The notes: a model not told the origin generated them from the letters alone. DNA of 64,000 bases from Rhizobiaceae bacterium (GCA_017643495.1 JAEPNK010000002.1:496001-560000); one strand, 5' to 3'. Positions 18,648 through 27,979 are shown, counted from the stretch's first letter. Made by a program: numbers and translations.

Positions 18648-19520
18648 TCAGGAGATCCAGCCAGCGGCCATTTGTCGTTTTACGGCTGTCAATGCATTAC
18701 GCATCAACATGGCCACGGTTACCGGACCAACCCCTCCTGGAACCGGCGTGACCCAGCTCGCCACCTGCAGCACGGCGTCCGTGTCCACATCACCAACAAT
18801 TGCCACATTACCGTTGGCATCGGTTACCTGGTTAATGCCGATATCTATGACAGCAGCCCCCGGCTTCACCATGTCTGCTTTCAAAAACCCCGGAATACCA
18901 ACCGCGACCAAGACTGCATCAGCCCGCCGGGAATGTGCGGCTACCGAACGGGTCAAGTGATGACAGACGGTGACTGTGGCTCCTTCTGCCATGAGCATGA
19001 ATGCAGCCGGTTTTCCGACGATTTCCGAATGGCCAATCATCACCACTTCCAGCCCGGCCATATCCATTCCGGTTTCCCTGATCATCTCAACTGAAGCTGC
19101 TGCCGTGCAGGGAGACAAGGCAAGGTCATTGTAAACAATATTGCCGATGGAAGCCGGATTCATCCCTTCAACATCCTTGAGCGGATGAATGGCCGACTGC
19201 AAGGAGCGTACGTTGATATGTTCGGGAACCGGACGCTGCAGTATGATACCGGTTATCTCCGGATCGTCATTCATGGCAGCAAGCCGCTGTTTGCACTCTT
19301 CCTGAGTCAGATCACCCGACCAATACTGGTCGTCAAAGGGAACATTTATTCGTTCGGCAGCCCTTCCCTGATTGCGGATATAGACAGCGATTTCGCCAAC
19401 TTCTCCAATAGAGATTGAAACCAGCCTGCCCTTGGCTCCACCAAGCCGGGAAAATTCATCGCGGGTTTCTTCTAGTATGCGGGCTGCAACAGCCTTGCCG
19501 TCCAAAAACCGCGGATCCAT
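18648..19520 (-). CDS. FolD paralogue with altered catalytic residues
   Basis: A 290-residue protein with the full FolD fold. The dinucleotide-binding part is kept ([43 protein letters not shown]). In the catalytic cleft, the position of E. coli Lys54 (YVRSK in the neighbouring paralogue) is Gln51 (YIRNQ), and the position of Asp121 in KDVDG is Glu (KDVEG). The Gln98 equivalent is kept (LQRP). These residues are needed for cyclohydrolase activity, so this copy may be a dehydrogenase only, or have another substrate. ATG at 19520 follows AGGAAAAGG. The gene starts 24 bases after the canonical folD. Confidence 0.85.
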   Translation of the reverse strand: MDPRFLDGKAVAARILEETRDEFSRLGGAKGRLVSISIGEVGEIAVYIRNQGRAAERINVPFDDQYWSGDLTQEECKQRLAAMNDDPEITGIILQRPVPEHINVRSLQSAIHPLKDVEGMNPASIGNIVYNDLALSPCTAAASVEMIRETGMDMAGLEVVMIGHSEIVGKPAAFMLMAEGATVTVCHHLTRSVAAHSRRADAVLVAVGIPGFLKADMVKPGAAVIDIGINQVTDANGNVAIVGDVDTDAVLQVASWVTPVPGGVGPVTVAMLMRNALTAVKRQMAAGWIS

Positions 19521-19543
19521 CACCTTTTCCTGCAAATCTGTGG

Positions 19544-20449
19544 TCAGTAGGTTGGTGCCTTGACACCCGCCCGTCGGCAGGCACTTTCAAGGGTATTGGC
19601 CATCAGCATTGCGATTGTCATTGGGCCAACACCGCCAGGAACGGGGGTTATTGAACCGGCGTTTTCAAGGCTTTCATCATAGGCAACATCGCCGACAAGA
19701 CGACTCTTACCCTCTCCCTTTTCAGGCGCATCAATACGGTTGATACCCACATCGATGACAACAGCACCCGGCTTGACCCAGTCACCACGCACCATTTCAG
19801 GCCTGCCAACTGCCGCAACCAGAATATCGGCCTGGCGACATAGTTCCGGAAGGTTTTTTGTTCGCGAATGCGCAATAGTGACCGTTGCATTGGCAGCCAA
19901 CAACAGGTTCAGCATCGGTTTCCCGACAATATTCGAGCGCCCTACCACAACAGCAGTCAGTCCTGAAAAGTCCGTTTTTCCAAGTGCCTTTCTCAACAAA
20001 ACCATTGAGCCAGCAGGGGTACAGGGTACGAAAGCCGTTTCGGTCTCACCAGTGCCCAGCTTGCCGACATTGATGAAATGAAAACCGTCAACGTCCTTGT
20101 CCGGTGCGATTGTCTGTATGACCTTTCCTTCATCAATATGATCGGGCAAGGGAAGCTGGACAAGAATACCGTCTATGGCTGCATCTTCATTGAGCTTCTC
20201 AACCAGGGTCAGCAATTCAGCTTCACTGGTCTCTGCCGGCAAGGTATGCGTTTCTGAGTGAAATCCGCATTCAGCGGCTTTTTTGCCTTTCGAGCGGACA
20301 TACACCTGGCTGGCAGGGTCTTCACCGACGATCACAACGGCAATTCCCGGAATCACATTTTTCTCGGCAGCAAGTCTTGCTGTCGCTTCAGTCACGGTTT
20401 CAAGAACTTCGGCCGCTGTTTCCTTGCCATCTATGATTGATGCAGACAT
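19544..20449 (-). CDS. folD: Bifunctional methylenetetrahydrofolate dehydrogenase/cyclohydrolase
   Basis: A 301-residue cytoplasmic enzyme interconverting methylene-, methenyl- and formyl-tetrahydrofolate. Catalytic Lys54 lies in YVRSKGKK, the Gln in GILVQLPLP, and the Asp in DKDVDGF. The NADP-binding segment is [11 protein letters not shown] and the C-terminus has [15 protein letters not shown]. Start MSASIIDGK follows GGGGAAAATAC. It forms a tandem pair with a diverged paralogue and is divergent from creatinase. That context suggests use in oxidising the methyl carbon released from sarcosine. Confidence 0.95.
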   Translation of the reverse strand: MSASIIDGKETAAEVLETVTEATARLAAEKNVIPGIAVVIVGEDPASQVYVRSKGKKAAECGFHSETHTLPAETSEAELLTLVEKLNEDAAIDGILVQLPLPDHIDEGKVIQTIAPDKDVDGFHFINVGKLGTGETETAFVPCTPAGSMVLLRKALGKTDFSGLTAVVVGRSNIVGKPMLNLLLAANATVTIAHSRTKNLPELCRQADILVAAVGRPEMVRGDWVKPGAVVIDVGINRIDAPEKGEGKSRLVGDVAYDESLENAGSITPVPGGVGPMTIAMLMANTLESACRRAGVKAPTY

Positions 20450-20732
20450 GTATTTTCCCCGAGAATCCCGAACACTGACCGTACCCTAGTGAAACAGCCC
20501 GCCAGATGAAATGGCAAAAACGACCTATTGGGGCAGGTTTTGCGCAATCAGGTTTTGTCGGCAGTGTCAAAAACTGCTTTCCTCATCCTTCCTCTTGTGA
20601 AATGCTTCCACCCGGCATTGGCGATGGCGTCGCCAGGGATCGAATTCATCCCGCCTTTTCCTCTCCTGAACGCCGGGACTTTCATTCGGGAGATGGAGTC
20701 CGCCTCCACTCCCCAGCCGTTTGGAGGTCGAC

Positions 20733-21971
20733 ATGACATCACACAATCCAGTCTGCAAAACCGCACCTGCACGTCCGGATTTCTTCAAATTACACAATGG
20801 TGAAAAAGCCAAACTCCCTTTCAGCGATGAAGAGTATGGACGCCGCATAGAGGGGTTGCGCACGATTATCAGCAAAAACAACCTTGATGCTGCAATCATC
20901 ACATCGATGCACGGCATCGCATACTACTCAGGCTTTCTTTATTGCGCGTTCGGACGTCCCTACGCGTGTATTGTAACCCGGGAACGGTGTGTGACTGTTT
21001 CCGCCAACATTGATGGGGGACAGCCCTGGCGCCGGTCCGTTGATGAAAATGTCATTTACACAGACTGGCAACGCGACAATTTCTGGCGTGCCGTCCTTGA
21101 CCTTGTGGGAAAGGGAAAACGCGTTGGTATCGAAGGCGATCACCTGACCCTTCAACAAAGGGACAAACTTGCCGAATTCCTGGACGCGGACTGCAGCGAC
21201 ATCGCACCCGCCAGCATGCAGCAACGCATGATCAAGTCTCGAGAGGAAATCGCACTTATACGGGAAGGCGCACGCATTGCTGACATTGGCGGCGATGCAA
21301 TTCGGGATGCCATCCACATCGGGACCAGGGAGATTGATGTTGCCATGGCTGGGCGTGACGCCATGGAACTGGAAATTGCCCGCTCACATCCGGACAGTGA
21401 ATTGCGCGATAGTTGGGTATGGTTCCAGTCGGGTCTGAATACGGATGGCGCGCATAATCCGGTGACCACCAGAAAACTGCAAGCCGGGGACATCCTGAGT
21501 CTGAATACATTCCCGATGATTTCCGGATACTATACCGCACTTGAACGCACCATGTTTATTGGTGAGCCTGATCCGGCATCCCTTGCTGTTTGGGAGGCGA
21601 ATGTCGAAGCACATGAACTGGGCCTGTCCCTGATACGCGAAGGTGCAATCTGCTCGGCAATCTGCAACGAAATCAATTCCTTTTTTGCTGAACGAAACCT
21701 GCTTCAGTATCGCAGCTTCGGATACGGTCATTCCTTTGGCGTCTTGTCTCACTATTACGGGCGTGAAGCAGGTCTGGAATTGAGAGAGGATATTGATACC
21801 GAGCTTGTGCCCGGAATGGTTGTTTCCATGGAGCCGATGCTTACCCTTCCCCTCGGCCTTGATGGAGCGGGCGGTTATCGGGAGCACGATATCGTGGTTC
21901 TGGGAGAAGCCGGACCCGAAAACATCACCGGATTTCCCTATGGTCCGCAGCACAATATCATTGCTTGTTGA
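20733..21971 (+). CDS. Creatinase (creatine amidinohydrolase)
   Basis: A 412-residue member of the M24 pita-bread fold that hydrolyses creatine to sarcosine and urea. It follows Pseudomonas creatinase closely through SGFLYCAFGRPYACIVT, SANIDGGQPWRRSV, YTDWQRDNFW, DGAHNPVTTRK (His241, matching the catalytic His232), RSFGYGHSFGVLSHYYGREAG, SMEPM and GYREHDIV. The metal ligands of M24 aminopeptidases are replaced, as expected. ATG at 20733 follows GGAGG. It is divergent from tandem folD genes across 283 bases. An eight-base-arm hairpin (21992-22031) follows the gene without a clear U-tract. Confidence 0.93.
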   Translation: MTSHNPVCKTAPARPDFFKLHNGEKAKLPFSDEEYGRRIEGLRTIISKNNLDAAIITSMHGIAYYSGFLYCAFGRPYACIVTRERCVTVSANIDGGQPWRRSVDENVIYTDWQRDNFWRAVLDLVGKGKRVGIEGDHLTLQQRDKLAEFLDADCSDIAPASMQQRMIKSREEIALIREGARIADIGGDAIRDAIHIGTREIDVAMAGRDAMELEIARSHPDSELRDSWVWFQSGLNTDGAHNPVTTRKLQAGDILSLNTFPMISGYYTALERTMFIGEPDPASLAVWEANVEAHELGLSLIREGAICSAICNEINSFFAERNLLQYRSFGYGHSFGVLSHYYGREAGLELREDIDTELVPGMVVSMEPMLTLPLGLDGAGGYREHDIVVLGEAGPENITGFPYGPQHNIIAC

Positions 21972-22220
21972 ACGACCGTTTCCTTACCAAGCAGGCAGGT
22001 TAGCGCTATCTCAAACAACGCAGCCTGCCTGGCGATTAGCCAGTCTTGGCAATCTATCTGCAGTCTCAATTTTACGGCATTACAGAAAGATCCTTGGCAG
22101 ATGGCGCACAGTTGAAAATTACCAATATTTACCCACATTAACCTGCGTAGAGTTTTTTGGATAAATTCCAAATAAAATGTGGTATGATCAAGCAATCACA
22201 ATCAAGATGTGGGTTGATTG

Positions 22221-22961
22221 ATGGAAAAGAAAATAGAAAGATACAAGATAAAGGCTGGAAAACTATTAAAATTTATTGAAATATTTAACTCCTGTAAAAC
22301 AGGATTTGACATATTCAAGTCTGTCCAGCAAGTGACTCAAGAAGCCGGATATGACTGGTTTGCTGTTATTGACATTCCGGTCAGCGATCTGGCGAAACCG
22401 TTGCGCGAGCGCATTTTTCTGACAAACTGGCGCGCGGAACTCGTCGAATATCTTTCCGACCGTAACCGCCTGTTCGAAACGCGGTTTGCCAAGGATGTCT
22501 GGAAAACGGCGATTCCGCTGTCTCTGGATTTCACGACCAGGCCCAGAAATTCCCGTCAAAAGGAAATTTATAACGGCTTTCTGGAGTATGACCAGCAAAC
22601 CATGATTGTCCTGCCAATGCATGGGCTGACTCGTTTCAACGGCTTCATGACAGTTTCAGGCAGTCGCGATTTGCCCGCACCTGCGGAATTGATGCAACTC
22701 GCCTATGTTTCCCTTTTTGTGCACCAGGCCATAAACCGCACCCTGATCGAGAAAAACGTCACCTCAAACATGCCGAGCAAGCGTCAGCTTGAAATCATTG
22801 GCCTGCTTGCAGATGGAAAATCAATTGATGAAATCAGTTTGGTGCTTGGTTTGACCACCAGTACCATCAATTATCACTTGCAAAATGCAAGGGCGATCCT
22901 GAATTGCAAAACCAAATGTCAATTGATTGCCGAAACATGCAAGCGGCGCTTAATAGCATAG
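22221..22961 (+). CDS. LuxR-family regulator with autoinducer-binding-like domain (orphan)
   Basis: A 246-residue regulator. Residues about 20-165 resemble the acyl-homoserine-lactone-binding domain (GYDWFAVIDI, YDQQTMIVLPMHG), and residues 180-240 form a LuxR helix-turn-helix (SKRQLEIIGLLADGKSIDEIS, then TTSTINYHLQNARAILNCKTK). No luxI-type synthase gene lies in the window, so it may be a solo receptor. A TTG lies one codon upstream of the ATG. A partial direct repeat (ATGTGGTATGAT and ATGTGGGTTGAT) precedes the start. Confidence 0.8.
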   Translation: MEKKIERYKIKAGKLLKFIEIFNSCKTGFDIFKSVQQVTQEAGYDWFAVIDIPVSDLAKPLRERIFLTNWRAELVEYLSDRNRLFETRFAKDVWKTAIPLSLDFTTRPRNSRQKEIYNGFLEYDQQTMIVLPMHGLTRFNGFMTVSGSRDLPAPAELMQLAYVSLFVHQAINRTLIEKNVTSNMPSKRQLEIIGLLADGKSIDEISLVLGLTTSTINYHLQNARAILNCKTKCQLIAETCKRRLIA

Positions 22962-23025
22962 GCAGGCTCTGTACCCGAGATCAGTAAGTGTGGTGACGAG
23001 ACGTTCCAATTGCCTTCCAAACCAA

Positions 23026-23056
23026 AAGCGGCGGGATTTTCACCATCCCGCCGCTT
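23026..23056 (-). terminator. Terminator hairpin for the Gly-rich protein gene
   Basis: Perfect 12-base arms AAGCGGCGGGAT and ATCCCGCCGCTT with a seven-base loop. Read on the minus strand it continues TTTTGGTTT. It lies between convergent genes and may work in both directions. Confidence 0.65.
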
Positions 23057-23090
23057 GCCATCAAGCTCTCATGATCAGCAGTTTGAAAGA

Positions 23091-23777
23091 TTACCGGTTG
23101 TTGTAATTCATCCGCTTATACCACCAGTGGCATATGCTGCTACCAGATCTGCAGGTTCTGGACCACATCGACCGGCTGTTCTCCAAATTGTTGAGACTTC
23201 TTGCAGCAGTCTGCGTCTGCTTGCGACCGGTCGTCTGGCGCTGTTTGTTCTGCAGGTCAACTTTTGCCTTTATTCGGCTTTGAAGCAATGAAAGCCTCAA
23301 AACACCCAGCAAGCCTTTTGGACCCGCCTCCGCTTCCGCATCCACACCGGCAACATCACCCACATCAGCACCGATCCCGGCTCCAATGCCATCTGTACCC
23401 ACACCGACACCGGCGCCAACACCGCCAATGCCTCCGACACTGGCACCAACACCTGCGCCAATGCCGCCAGAACTTGCACCAACACCGGCACCAACGCCGC
23501 CTACTCCACCTACACCTGCACCCACACCAGCGCCAACACCTCCTGATCCCGCTCCAACACCGGCGCCAACGCCACCTACTCCGCCCACACCAGCCCCCAC
23601 ACCGGCACCAACACCGCCAGGACCGGCTCCAACGCCAGCGCCAACACCGACCCCACCAACACCGGCGCCTACACCAACACCTTGTGCGATGGCGGCATGT
23701 GGCAATGAACTAACAATGATTGCAGCGGCAAAATACTTGACCGCAGACAAACAGGGTTTCTTTTGACAGGTACGCAT
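23091..23777 (-). CDS. Exported Val-Gly-Ala repeat protein
   Basis: A 228-residue protein with a signal peptide ([20 protein letters not shown], cleavage after AIA). A low-complexity domain follows of about 110 residues built from [21 protein letters not shown] units (about 18-20 residues per period, around six copies). The C-terminal 85 residues are basic and Gln/Asn-rich ([19 protein letters not shown]). ATG at 23777 has GGAGGAG three bases upstream. Function is unknown; a surface or structural role is possible. Repeats of this kind may vary in copy number. Confidence 0.7.
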   Translation of the reverse strand: MRTCQKKPCLSAVKYFAAAIIVSSLPHAAIAQGVGVGAGVGGVGVGAGVGAGPGGVGAGVGAGVGGVGGVGAGVGAGSGGVGAGVGAGVGGVGGVGAGVGASSGGIGAGVGASVGGIGGVGAGVGVGTDGIGAGIGADVGDVAGVDAEAEAGPKGLLGVLRLSLLQSRIKAKVDLQNKQRQTTGRKQTQTAARSLNNLENSRSMWSRTCRSGSSICHWWYKRMNYNNR

Positions 23778-24316
23778 AAACTCCTCCATATCCTTGTCTG
23801 ACGTTTGCAAGGCCTCGTTAATGGGCGATGCTTCAGTTGGTCAGACTGACTGGAGACGATTCAACCGTTAGTTTGTTGATGATGTAGAAAGTTTATACTG
23901 CATTTATTTACGGACATTTTGACTGTGAATTTAACAAGTCACTTTTTAACTTGTTGTTTTCCATAATTAGCTGTGCAGAAAAGCGTGTAATTTAACTCTG
24001 TTTTGAAGAAATTTCTAAAAACATCAATACAGGAGAATGTATATATCAAAAATGCCAAACAATTAATATGTATTCCGTATACAAATAATATCGTCGGCAT
24101 ATCATTTTCCAAAAATTGAATTTCTTCAAAAATTGTAAAAATAACCATTCTTTACAAGAAAATTAGACTGAATATCGTCTAAATACATCTGGTCGGTCAT
24201 TTGTAGTACTGCCATGGTTTTGATATAATCGGCTTTTATCATGAATTGCATCGCCATGGATGATTACCAACCGCTCCATGGCCAGAAAATCATGATCGGC
24301 ATCATTTGAGGGGAAT
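23778..24316. other. Gene-free AT-rich intergenic region
   Basis: About 540 bases between divergent genes. Positions 23960-24180 are markedly AT-rich. A hairpin AACAAGT/ACTTGTT (23933-23955) is followed by TTTT. No convincing gene is seen; a 69-codon minus-strand frame at 23939-24148 has no ribosome-binding site and unusual composition. Confidence 0.6.
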
Positions 24317-25330
24317 ATGATGAAGAAACAGATCAATTTAGCCATCGGGCGGCGTGGTTTTGTCGCCGGCATGGGCCTGACAGGATCGCTGGCTTTGTTC
24401 GGCAGCGGATTCGCCAAACAGGTGGTCAAGGAAATCAGCAAGTTGAAGCCAGGTGAATTTACCTGGAATGCTGACCGTTCACCCGACGGGCCAGTTGCAA
24501 TTGTGGTCTCGATTCCGGAACAAAGGGTTCATGTGTATCGCAATGGTATACGGATCGCCGTTTCCACATGTTCTACCGGAAAAAAAGGACATGAAACACC
24601 GACAGGTGTTTTCACCATTCTTCAAAAAGACAAACACCACCGCTCCTCCACATACAACAATGCGCCCATGCCCAACATGAACAGGCTGACGTGGCAGGGC
24701 ATAGCGCTTCATGCGGGCAGACTACCCGGATACCCTGCTTCACACGGGTGTATTCGTCTGCCGATGGCATTTTCCGAGAAACTGTTTTCCGTGACACATG
24801 TTGGAACACCCGTTATCCTTGCTGGCTCACACACAGACCCGTACGAACTGGTTCATCCTGGCATGGTGTTGGGAGATTATGCGGAGCATGAGTTCGAGGG
24901 TGCTGTCAGCAAACTCAAAGCTAAAAAACACCCGAAAGACTGGTCTGATGGCGAACGCTACCCGGTTCATACTGTTATCGCTTCATCTGCTGATCGCAGA
25001 ATAGAGCTTCTGGAAAATGGCCGCGTGATTGCCGATGGCAAGCTCTTCATCAAGGGGTCACACAAGCTCGGCGAACATGTCTACCATTTGCAGGCTCCTC
25101 AGAGCGGTCACCGGGGACTGGCTTGGCACGGCATCAGTCACCATGTGGATCCTGCGCACCCCCATCGTCCCGAAGAAGCCCTGATCAAGCGGATTACAGC
25201 GGACAAGAACTTTGTGAGCCGGTTACAGGCAAAAATGCACCCGGGAATGGTCATGATTGTGACGGACCTTCCGATCCATCCGGATCGTCGCTCCGGAGAT
25301 GACTTTGTCATCATGACAACGGGAGTTTGA
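24317..25330 (+). CDS. L,D-transpeptidase (YkuD domain), Tat-type signal
   Basis: A 337-residue cell-wall enzyme of the YkuD fold, exported by a signal with twin arginines (GRRGFVAGMGLTGSLALFG). The catalytic domain (about residues 52-165) has HAGRLPGYPASHGCIRLP, with nucleophile Cys145 and the conserved His and Arg. The C-terminal half repeats the early beta-strand pattern (VIASSADRRIELLENGRVIADG) but has no catalytic Cys, so it looks like a degenerate second copy. Such enzymes make 3-3 peptidoglycan cross-links or attach proteins to the wall. GAGGGGA precedes the ATG. The CPBP protease gene starts two bases after its stop. Confidence 0.88.
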   Translation: MMKKQINLAIGRRGFVAGMGLTGSLALFGSGFAKQVVKEISKLKPGEFTWNADRSPDGPVAIVVSIPEQRVHVYRNGIRIAVSTCSTGKKGHETPTGVFTILQKDKHHRSSTYNNAPMPNMNRLTWQGIALHAGRLPGYPASHGCIRLPMAFSEKLFSVTHVGTPVILAGSHTDPYELVHPGMVLGDYAEHEFEGAVSKLKAKKHPKDWSDGERYPVHTVIASSADRRIELLENGRVIADGKLFIKGSHKLGEHVYHLQAPQSGHRGLAWHGISHHVDPAHPHRPEEALIKRITADKNFVSRLQAKMHPGMVMIVTDLPIHPDRRSGDDFVIMTTGV

Positions 25331-25332
25331 TA

Positions 25333-26112
25333 ATGACCATGCCGGAGCCAGCATACCATGAGCGCTTCGGCTGGCTGGAGCGGAAAAACGATGATTTTCC
25401 GTATTATCGAGGATTACCCGTTTCACTGACCGGTTGGCAATGGCTGGTTATTATCCTTTCAGTGTTCATTGGTTTTGCATTCATCCTGTTCCCGCCGCAA
25501 TTCTTGCGAGGACCTGTATCCGCACTGATCCCCGTTCTGTTGTTTCCTGCCATACCTCTGGCAACCCTTGCCTGGTTTGCCCCTGCTGGCTGGACAGCAC
25601 TCTTTCGGCGTTTGCAGGGCACTGACTTCTTGTGGATGATCTTCTTTGCAATCCTCAACATTGTCGTTGCCCTCATAATGGGTTCTGTCCTTATCGCAGT
25701 CTTGGAAACCACCAAGAATGCAGGCGTTGCCGGTCTTGTAGACCAAAGCAGTTTTGACCGGTTGATGTTCTTTATACGGTCCATTCCACAGTTGTTTGGT
25801 GAAGAAGTCTTCTCGATCCTGCCCTTTCTCGCTCTGCTCTGGTTTTTTGCAAGACGTGGGATGTCACGACGTCTGTCAATAATCATTTCCGCGCTGCTAG
25901 TAGCCCTGCTGTTCGCTGCCGCTCACCTGCCTACCTATGGATACAATATCGTTCAGGCAATTGGTGGTGTCGGCGTTGCAAGGATTGTCCTTCTTCTACC
26001 GTACATCATGACAAAGAATATCTGGGTTTCTACTGGCTCACACATCCTGAATGACTGGTTTTCCTTTGGTTTGGCCATAGTGTCGGCTGAACGCATGATA
26101 ACCCAAGGCTGA
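25333..26112 (+). CDS. CPBP-family intramembrane metalloprotease
   Basis: A 259-residue membrane protein with about seven hydrophobic segments. The CAAX-protease/bacteriocin-processing (CPBP) motifs are FGEEVFSILPFLALLWFFARRG, AAAHLPTYG and SHILNDWFSF, giving the Glu-Glu, His and His-Asn pattern. It starts directly after the L,D-transpeptidase stop, so the two are probably coexpressed. The substrate is unknown. A second ATG two codons later is also possible. Confidence 0.82.
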   Translation: MTMPEPAYHERFGWLERKNDDFPYYRGLPVSLTGWQWLVIILSVFIGFAFILFPPQFLRGPVSALIPVLLFPAIPLATLAWFAPAGWTALFRRLQGTDFLWMIFFAILNIVVALIMGSVLIAVLETTKNAGVAGLVDQSSFDRLMFFIRSIPQLFGEEVFSILPFLALLWFFARRGMSRRLSIIISALLVALLFAAAHLPTYGYNIVQAIGGVGVARIVLLLPYIMTKNIWVSTGSHILNDWFSFGLAIVSAERMITQG

Positions 26113-26150
26113 CGAAAAATTTCAAAACTGCAACAAAAGGGAGAAAACAA

Positions 26151-26474
26151 ATGATCATGAACAGGTTTATGGGAGCAGTTGTGCTTTCTGTCGCACTCGC
26201 TCTTTCGCTACCCATCTCAGCAAAGGCCAGTGATCGGGATGACCGTCGCAAGGCAGCAGCCGTGATCGGTGTCATTGTCGGAGCAGCAGCTCTTGCTGCA
26301 GCCTCCAAGCACCACAGGCACAAACAGCATCGCCGCCACGGTGGCCAAAGCTATGCTTACGGAGCGCCGTTCAGCCCCAAGCGCAATGTAACCTGTTATC
26401 CGCGAGAAAGAGTTTGCTATCGTCGCAATGGACGCATCGCTGGTGGTGCAACACATCGCTATTTCGGCAACTAA
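26151..26474 (+). CDS. Small exported His-rich hypothetical protein
   Basis: A 107-residue protein, not recognised. It has a signal peptide (FMGAVVLSVALALSLPISAKA), a Gly/Ala-rich hydrophobic segment (VIGVIVGAAALAAA), a basic His-rich stretch (KHHRHKQHRRHGG) and two Cys in CYPRERVCYRR. It could be a small periplasmic or outer-membrane protein. It lies 38 bases after the protease gene and 12 bases before another exported protein gene. Confidence 0.7.
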   Translation: MIMNRFMGAVVLSVALALSLPISAKASDRDDRRKAAAVIGVIVGAAALAAASKHHRHKQHRRHGGQSYAYGAPFSPKRNVTCYPRERVCYRRNGRIAGGATHRYFGN

Positions 26475-26486
26475 GGAGCAATACCG

Positions 26487-26939
26487 ATGAAAAAGTTTCT
26501 GTTTTCGCTGATTACCGTTAGTGCAGCAATATTTGCGTCAGCATCCGTTGCCGAAACGAACCAGACCGCACAATTGACCCAGGACATAGACACGTTTGTG
26601 ACGTCACATGCCGGTGAATTTGTTGATGACAAACTCACCCCTGAACAGGTCGTCCATATGAAACTGATCGCCCATCAGGCGGCAGTGGCAGCAACATGTG
26701 AGGACTTCACATTGAGTGAAGAAAAATTCCTGGCAGCTTTTTCCGGGCTTGCACATACCGAGGAAGCCGACATGGATGATGCCCAGAAGGCATACTTTGA
26801 AAAGCATTTGCTGGTCACGTATGGCATCATGGTAGGTGGCGCTCTTGCCGTTGCCGCACCAGATCCGGCTGGCTTCTGCGCTGATGCGGAAGACGAACGC
26901 TCTGATCCCGCATTTAGCGAGTTGAGCATTTGGCAATAA
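26487..26939 (+). CDS. Small exported hypothetical protein
   Basis: A 150-residue acidic, helical protein with a Sec signal peptide (KKFLFSLITVSAAIFASASVAE). Two Cys (TCEDF and GFCAD) could form a disulfide. No domain is recognised. AAGGAG precedes the start, and it follows the His-rich protein gene by 12 bases. Confidence 0.7.
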   Translation: MKKFLFSLITVSAAIFASASVAETNQTAQLTQDIDTFVTSHAGEFVDDKLTPEQVVHMKLIAHQAAVAATCEDFTLSEEKFLAAFSGLAHTEEADMDDAQKAYFEKHLLVTYGIMVGGALAVAAPDPAGFCADAEDERSDPAFSELSIWQ

Positions 26940-26945
26940 AGACAG

Positions 26946-26967
26946 GCGCCGGCGAACAAGCCGGCGC
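26946..26967 (+). terminator. GC-rich hairpin after the exported protein gene
   Basis: Perfect eight-base arms GCGCCGGC/GCCGGCGC with loop GAACAA begin six bases after the stop codon; a T-run follows only 12 bases later, so termination may be partial. Confidence 0.5.
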
Positions 26968-27004
26968 ATTTCACACGTTTTTGTTCTCTTTCAGGAGTAA
27001 TACC

Positions 27005-27949
27005 ATGCTTTCTCTGGTTCGGGCAGTAGTATTGATAATCCTTGTGGTTTCCACGGCAAAGGCACAGGGAATTCGCGAAATACAGGTTGAATTTGCATCC
27101 GGAGCTTCCGGAACAACAATCAGCAATTCAATCCGTGGCGATGAAATCGTCGACTATGTTCTTAATGCCAAAGCCGGCCAGGAAATGTCCGTGGACATGC
27201 AGGTTTCAAATCCGTCCGGCTATTTCAACATTCTGATAGGCAATAACCCTCGGGCACTGTTTGTAGGATCCTCGGACGGCAATAACTGGTCCGGCATATT
27301 GCCTGAAAACGCCGACTATCGAATCCGCGTCTACCTGATGCGGAATGCGGCAAGACGCAACGAAACCGCAGATTACGAGCTTTCAGTAGCAATTGGTGAG
27401 GGAAATCCCGATTATGCTGACGGAATGGCCGGCGGCCCGGATCACTGGGAGGTTACAGGTGTTCCCGCCAACGATACTCTGAACGTGCGTGCCGCTCCGG
27501 GCACTGGCAACGAGGTTGTTGGTGAATTGGCCAACGGGGACCGTGTAGCAAATCTCGGCTGCCAAATGGCTGGAAAATCTCGATGGTGCCGGGTCGAAGC
27601 CGGAACTGAAATGAAGTTCACGGGATGGGTCAATGGCCGGTATCTGCAAGAAGCATCAGGTGCCCCGCAGGGCAATGAAGCAACCGGTATGGTGCCCTGT
27701 TCCACAGCCCAGGGCCAGCCATCACGTCAATGCAATTTCCGCGTCAGCCGTGGTCCTGACGGAAATGCAAGTGTTTGGGTCAACCTGGGAACCGGCGAAG
27801 AACGCTATATAGAGTTCCGTAATGGCGAACCGATCACCAGCGAAGCGGGACTTGATGTCAGTTATGAAAAGTCCGGAGATCTTTTCCTTATTCGAATGGG
27901 AAATTCCGAACGCTATGAAATTCCCGAGGCTGTCATTTATGGTGGCTAA
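27005..27949 (+). CDS. Exported SH3-domain protein
   Basis: A 314-residue periplasmic protein with signal peptide LSLVRAVVLIILVVSTAKAQG. Residues 25-135 resemble a prepeptidase (PPC-like) beta-sandwich (SIRGDEIVDYVLNAKAGQEM). Residues about 145-215 are a bacterial SH3 domain (WEVTGVPANDTLNVRAAPG, then GWVNGRYL), which often binds cell wall. The last 90 residues form an uncharacterised beta-rich domain. AGGAG precedes the ATG at 27005. It is the last chromosomal gene before the mobile island. Confidence 0.8.
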   Translation: MLSLVRAVVLIILVVSTAKAQGIREIQVEFASGASGTTISNSIRGDEIVDYVLNAKAGQEMSVDMQVSNPSGYFNILIGNNPRALFVGSSDGNNWSGILPENADYRIRVYLMRNAARRNETADYELSVAIGEGNPDYADGMAGGPDHWEVTGVPANDTLNVRAAPGTGNEVVGELANGDRVANLGCQMAGKSRWCRVEAGTEMKFTGWVNGRYLQEASGAPQGNEATGMVPCSTAQGQPSRQCNFRVSRGPDGNASVWVNLGTGEERYIEFRNGEPITSEAGLDVSYEKSGDLFLIRMGNSERYEIPEAVIYGG

Positions 27950-27979
27950 ATGAAAACCATAAAACAGACAGCAATCACC

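Noticed and set aside
23386-23766. Pro/Thr/Ala-rich plus-strand frame (TPAPTPP repeats)
   Set aside because: It is the antisense reading of the Val-Gly-Ala repeat gene, which has the signal peptide, ribosome-binding site and terminator.
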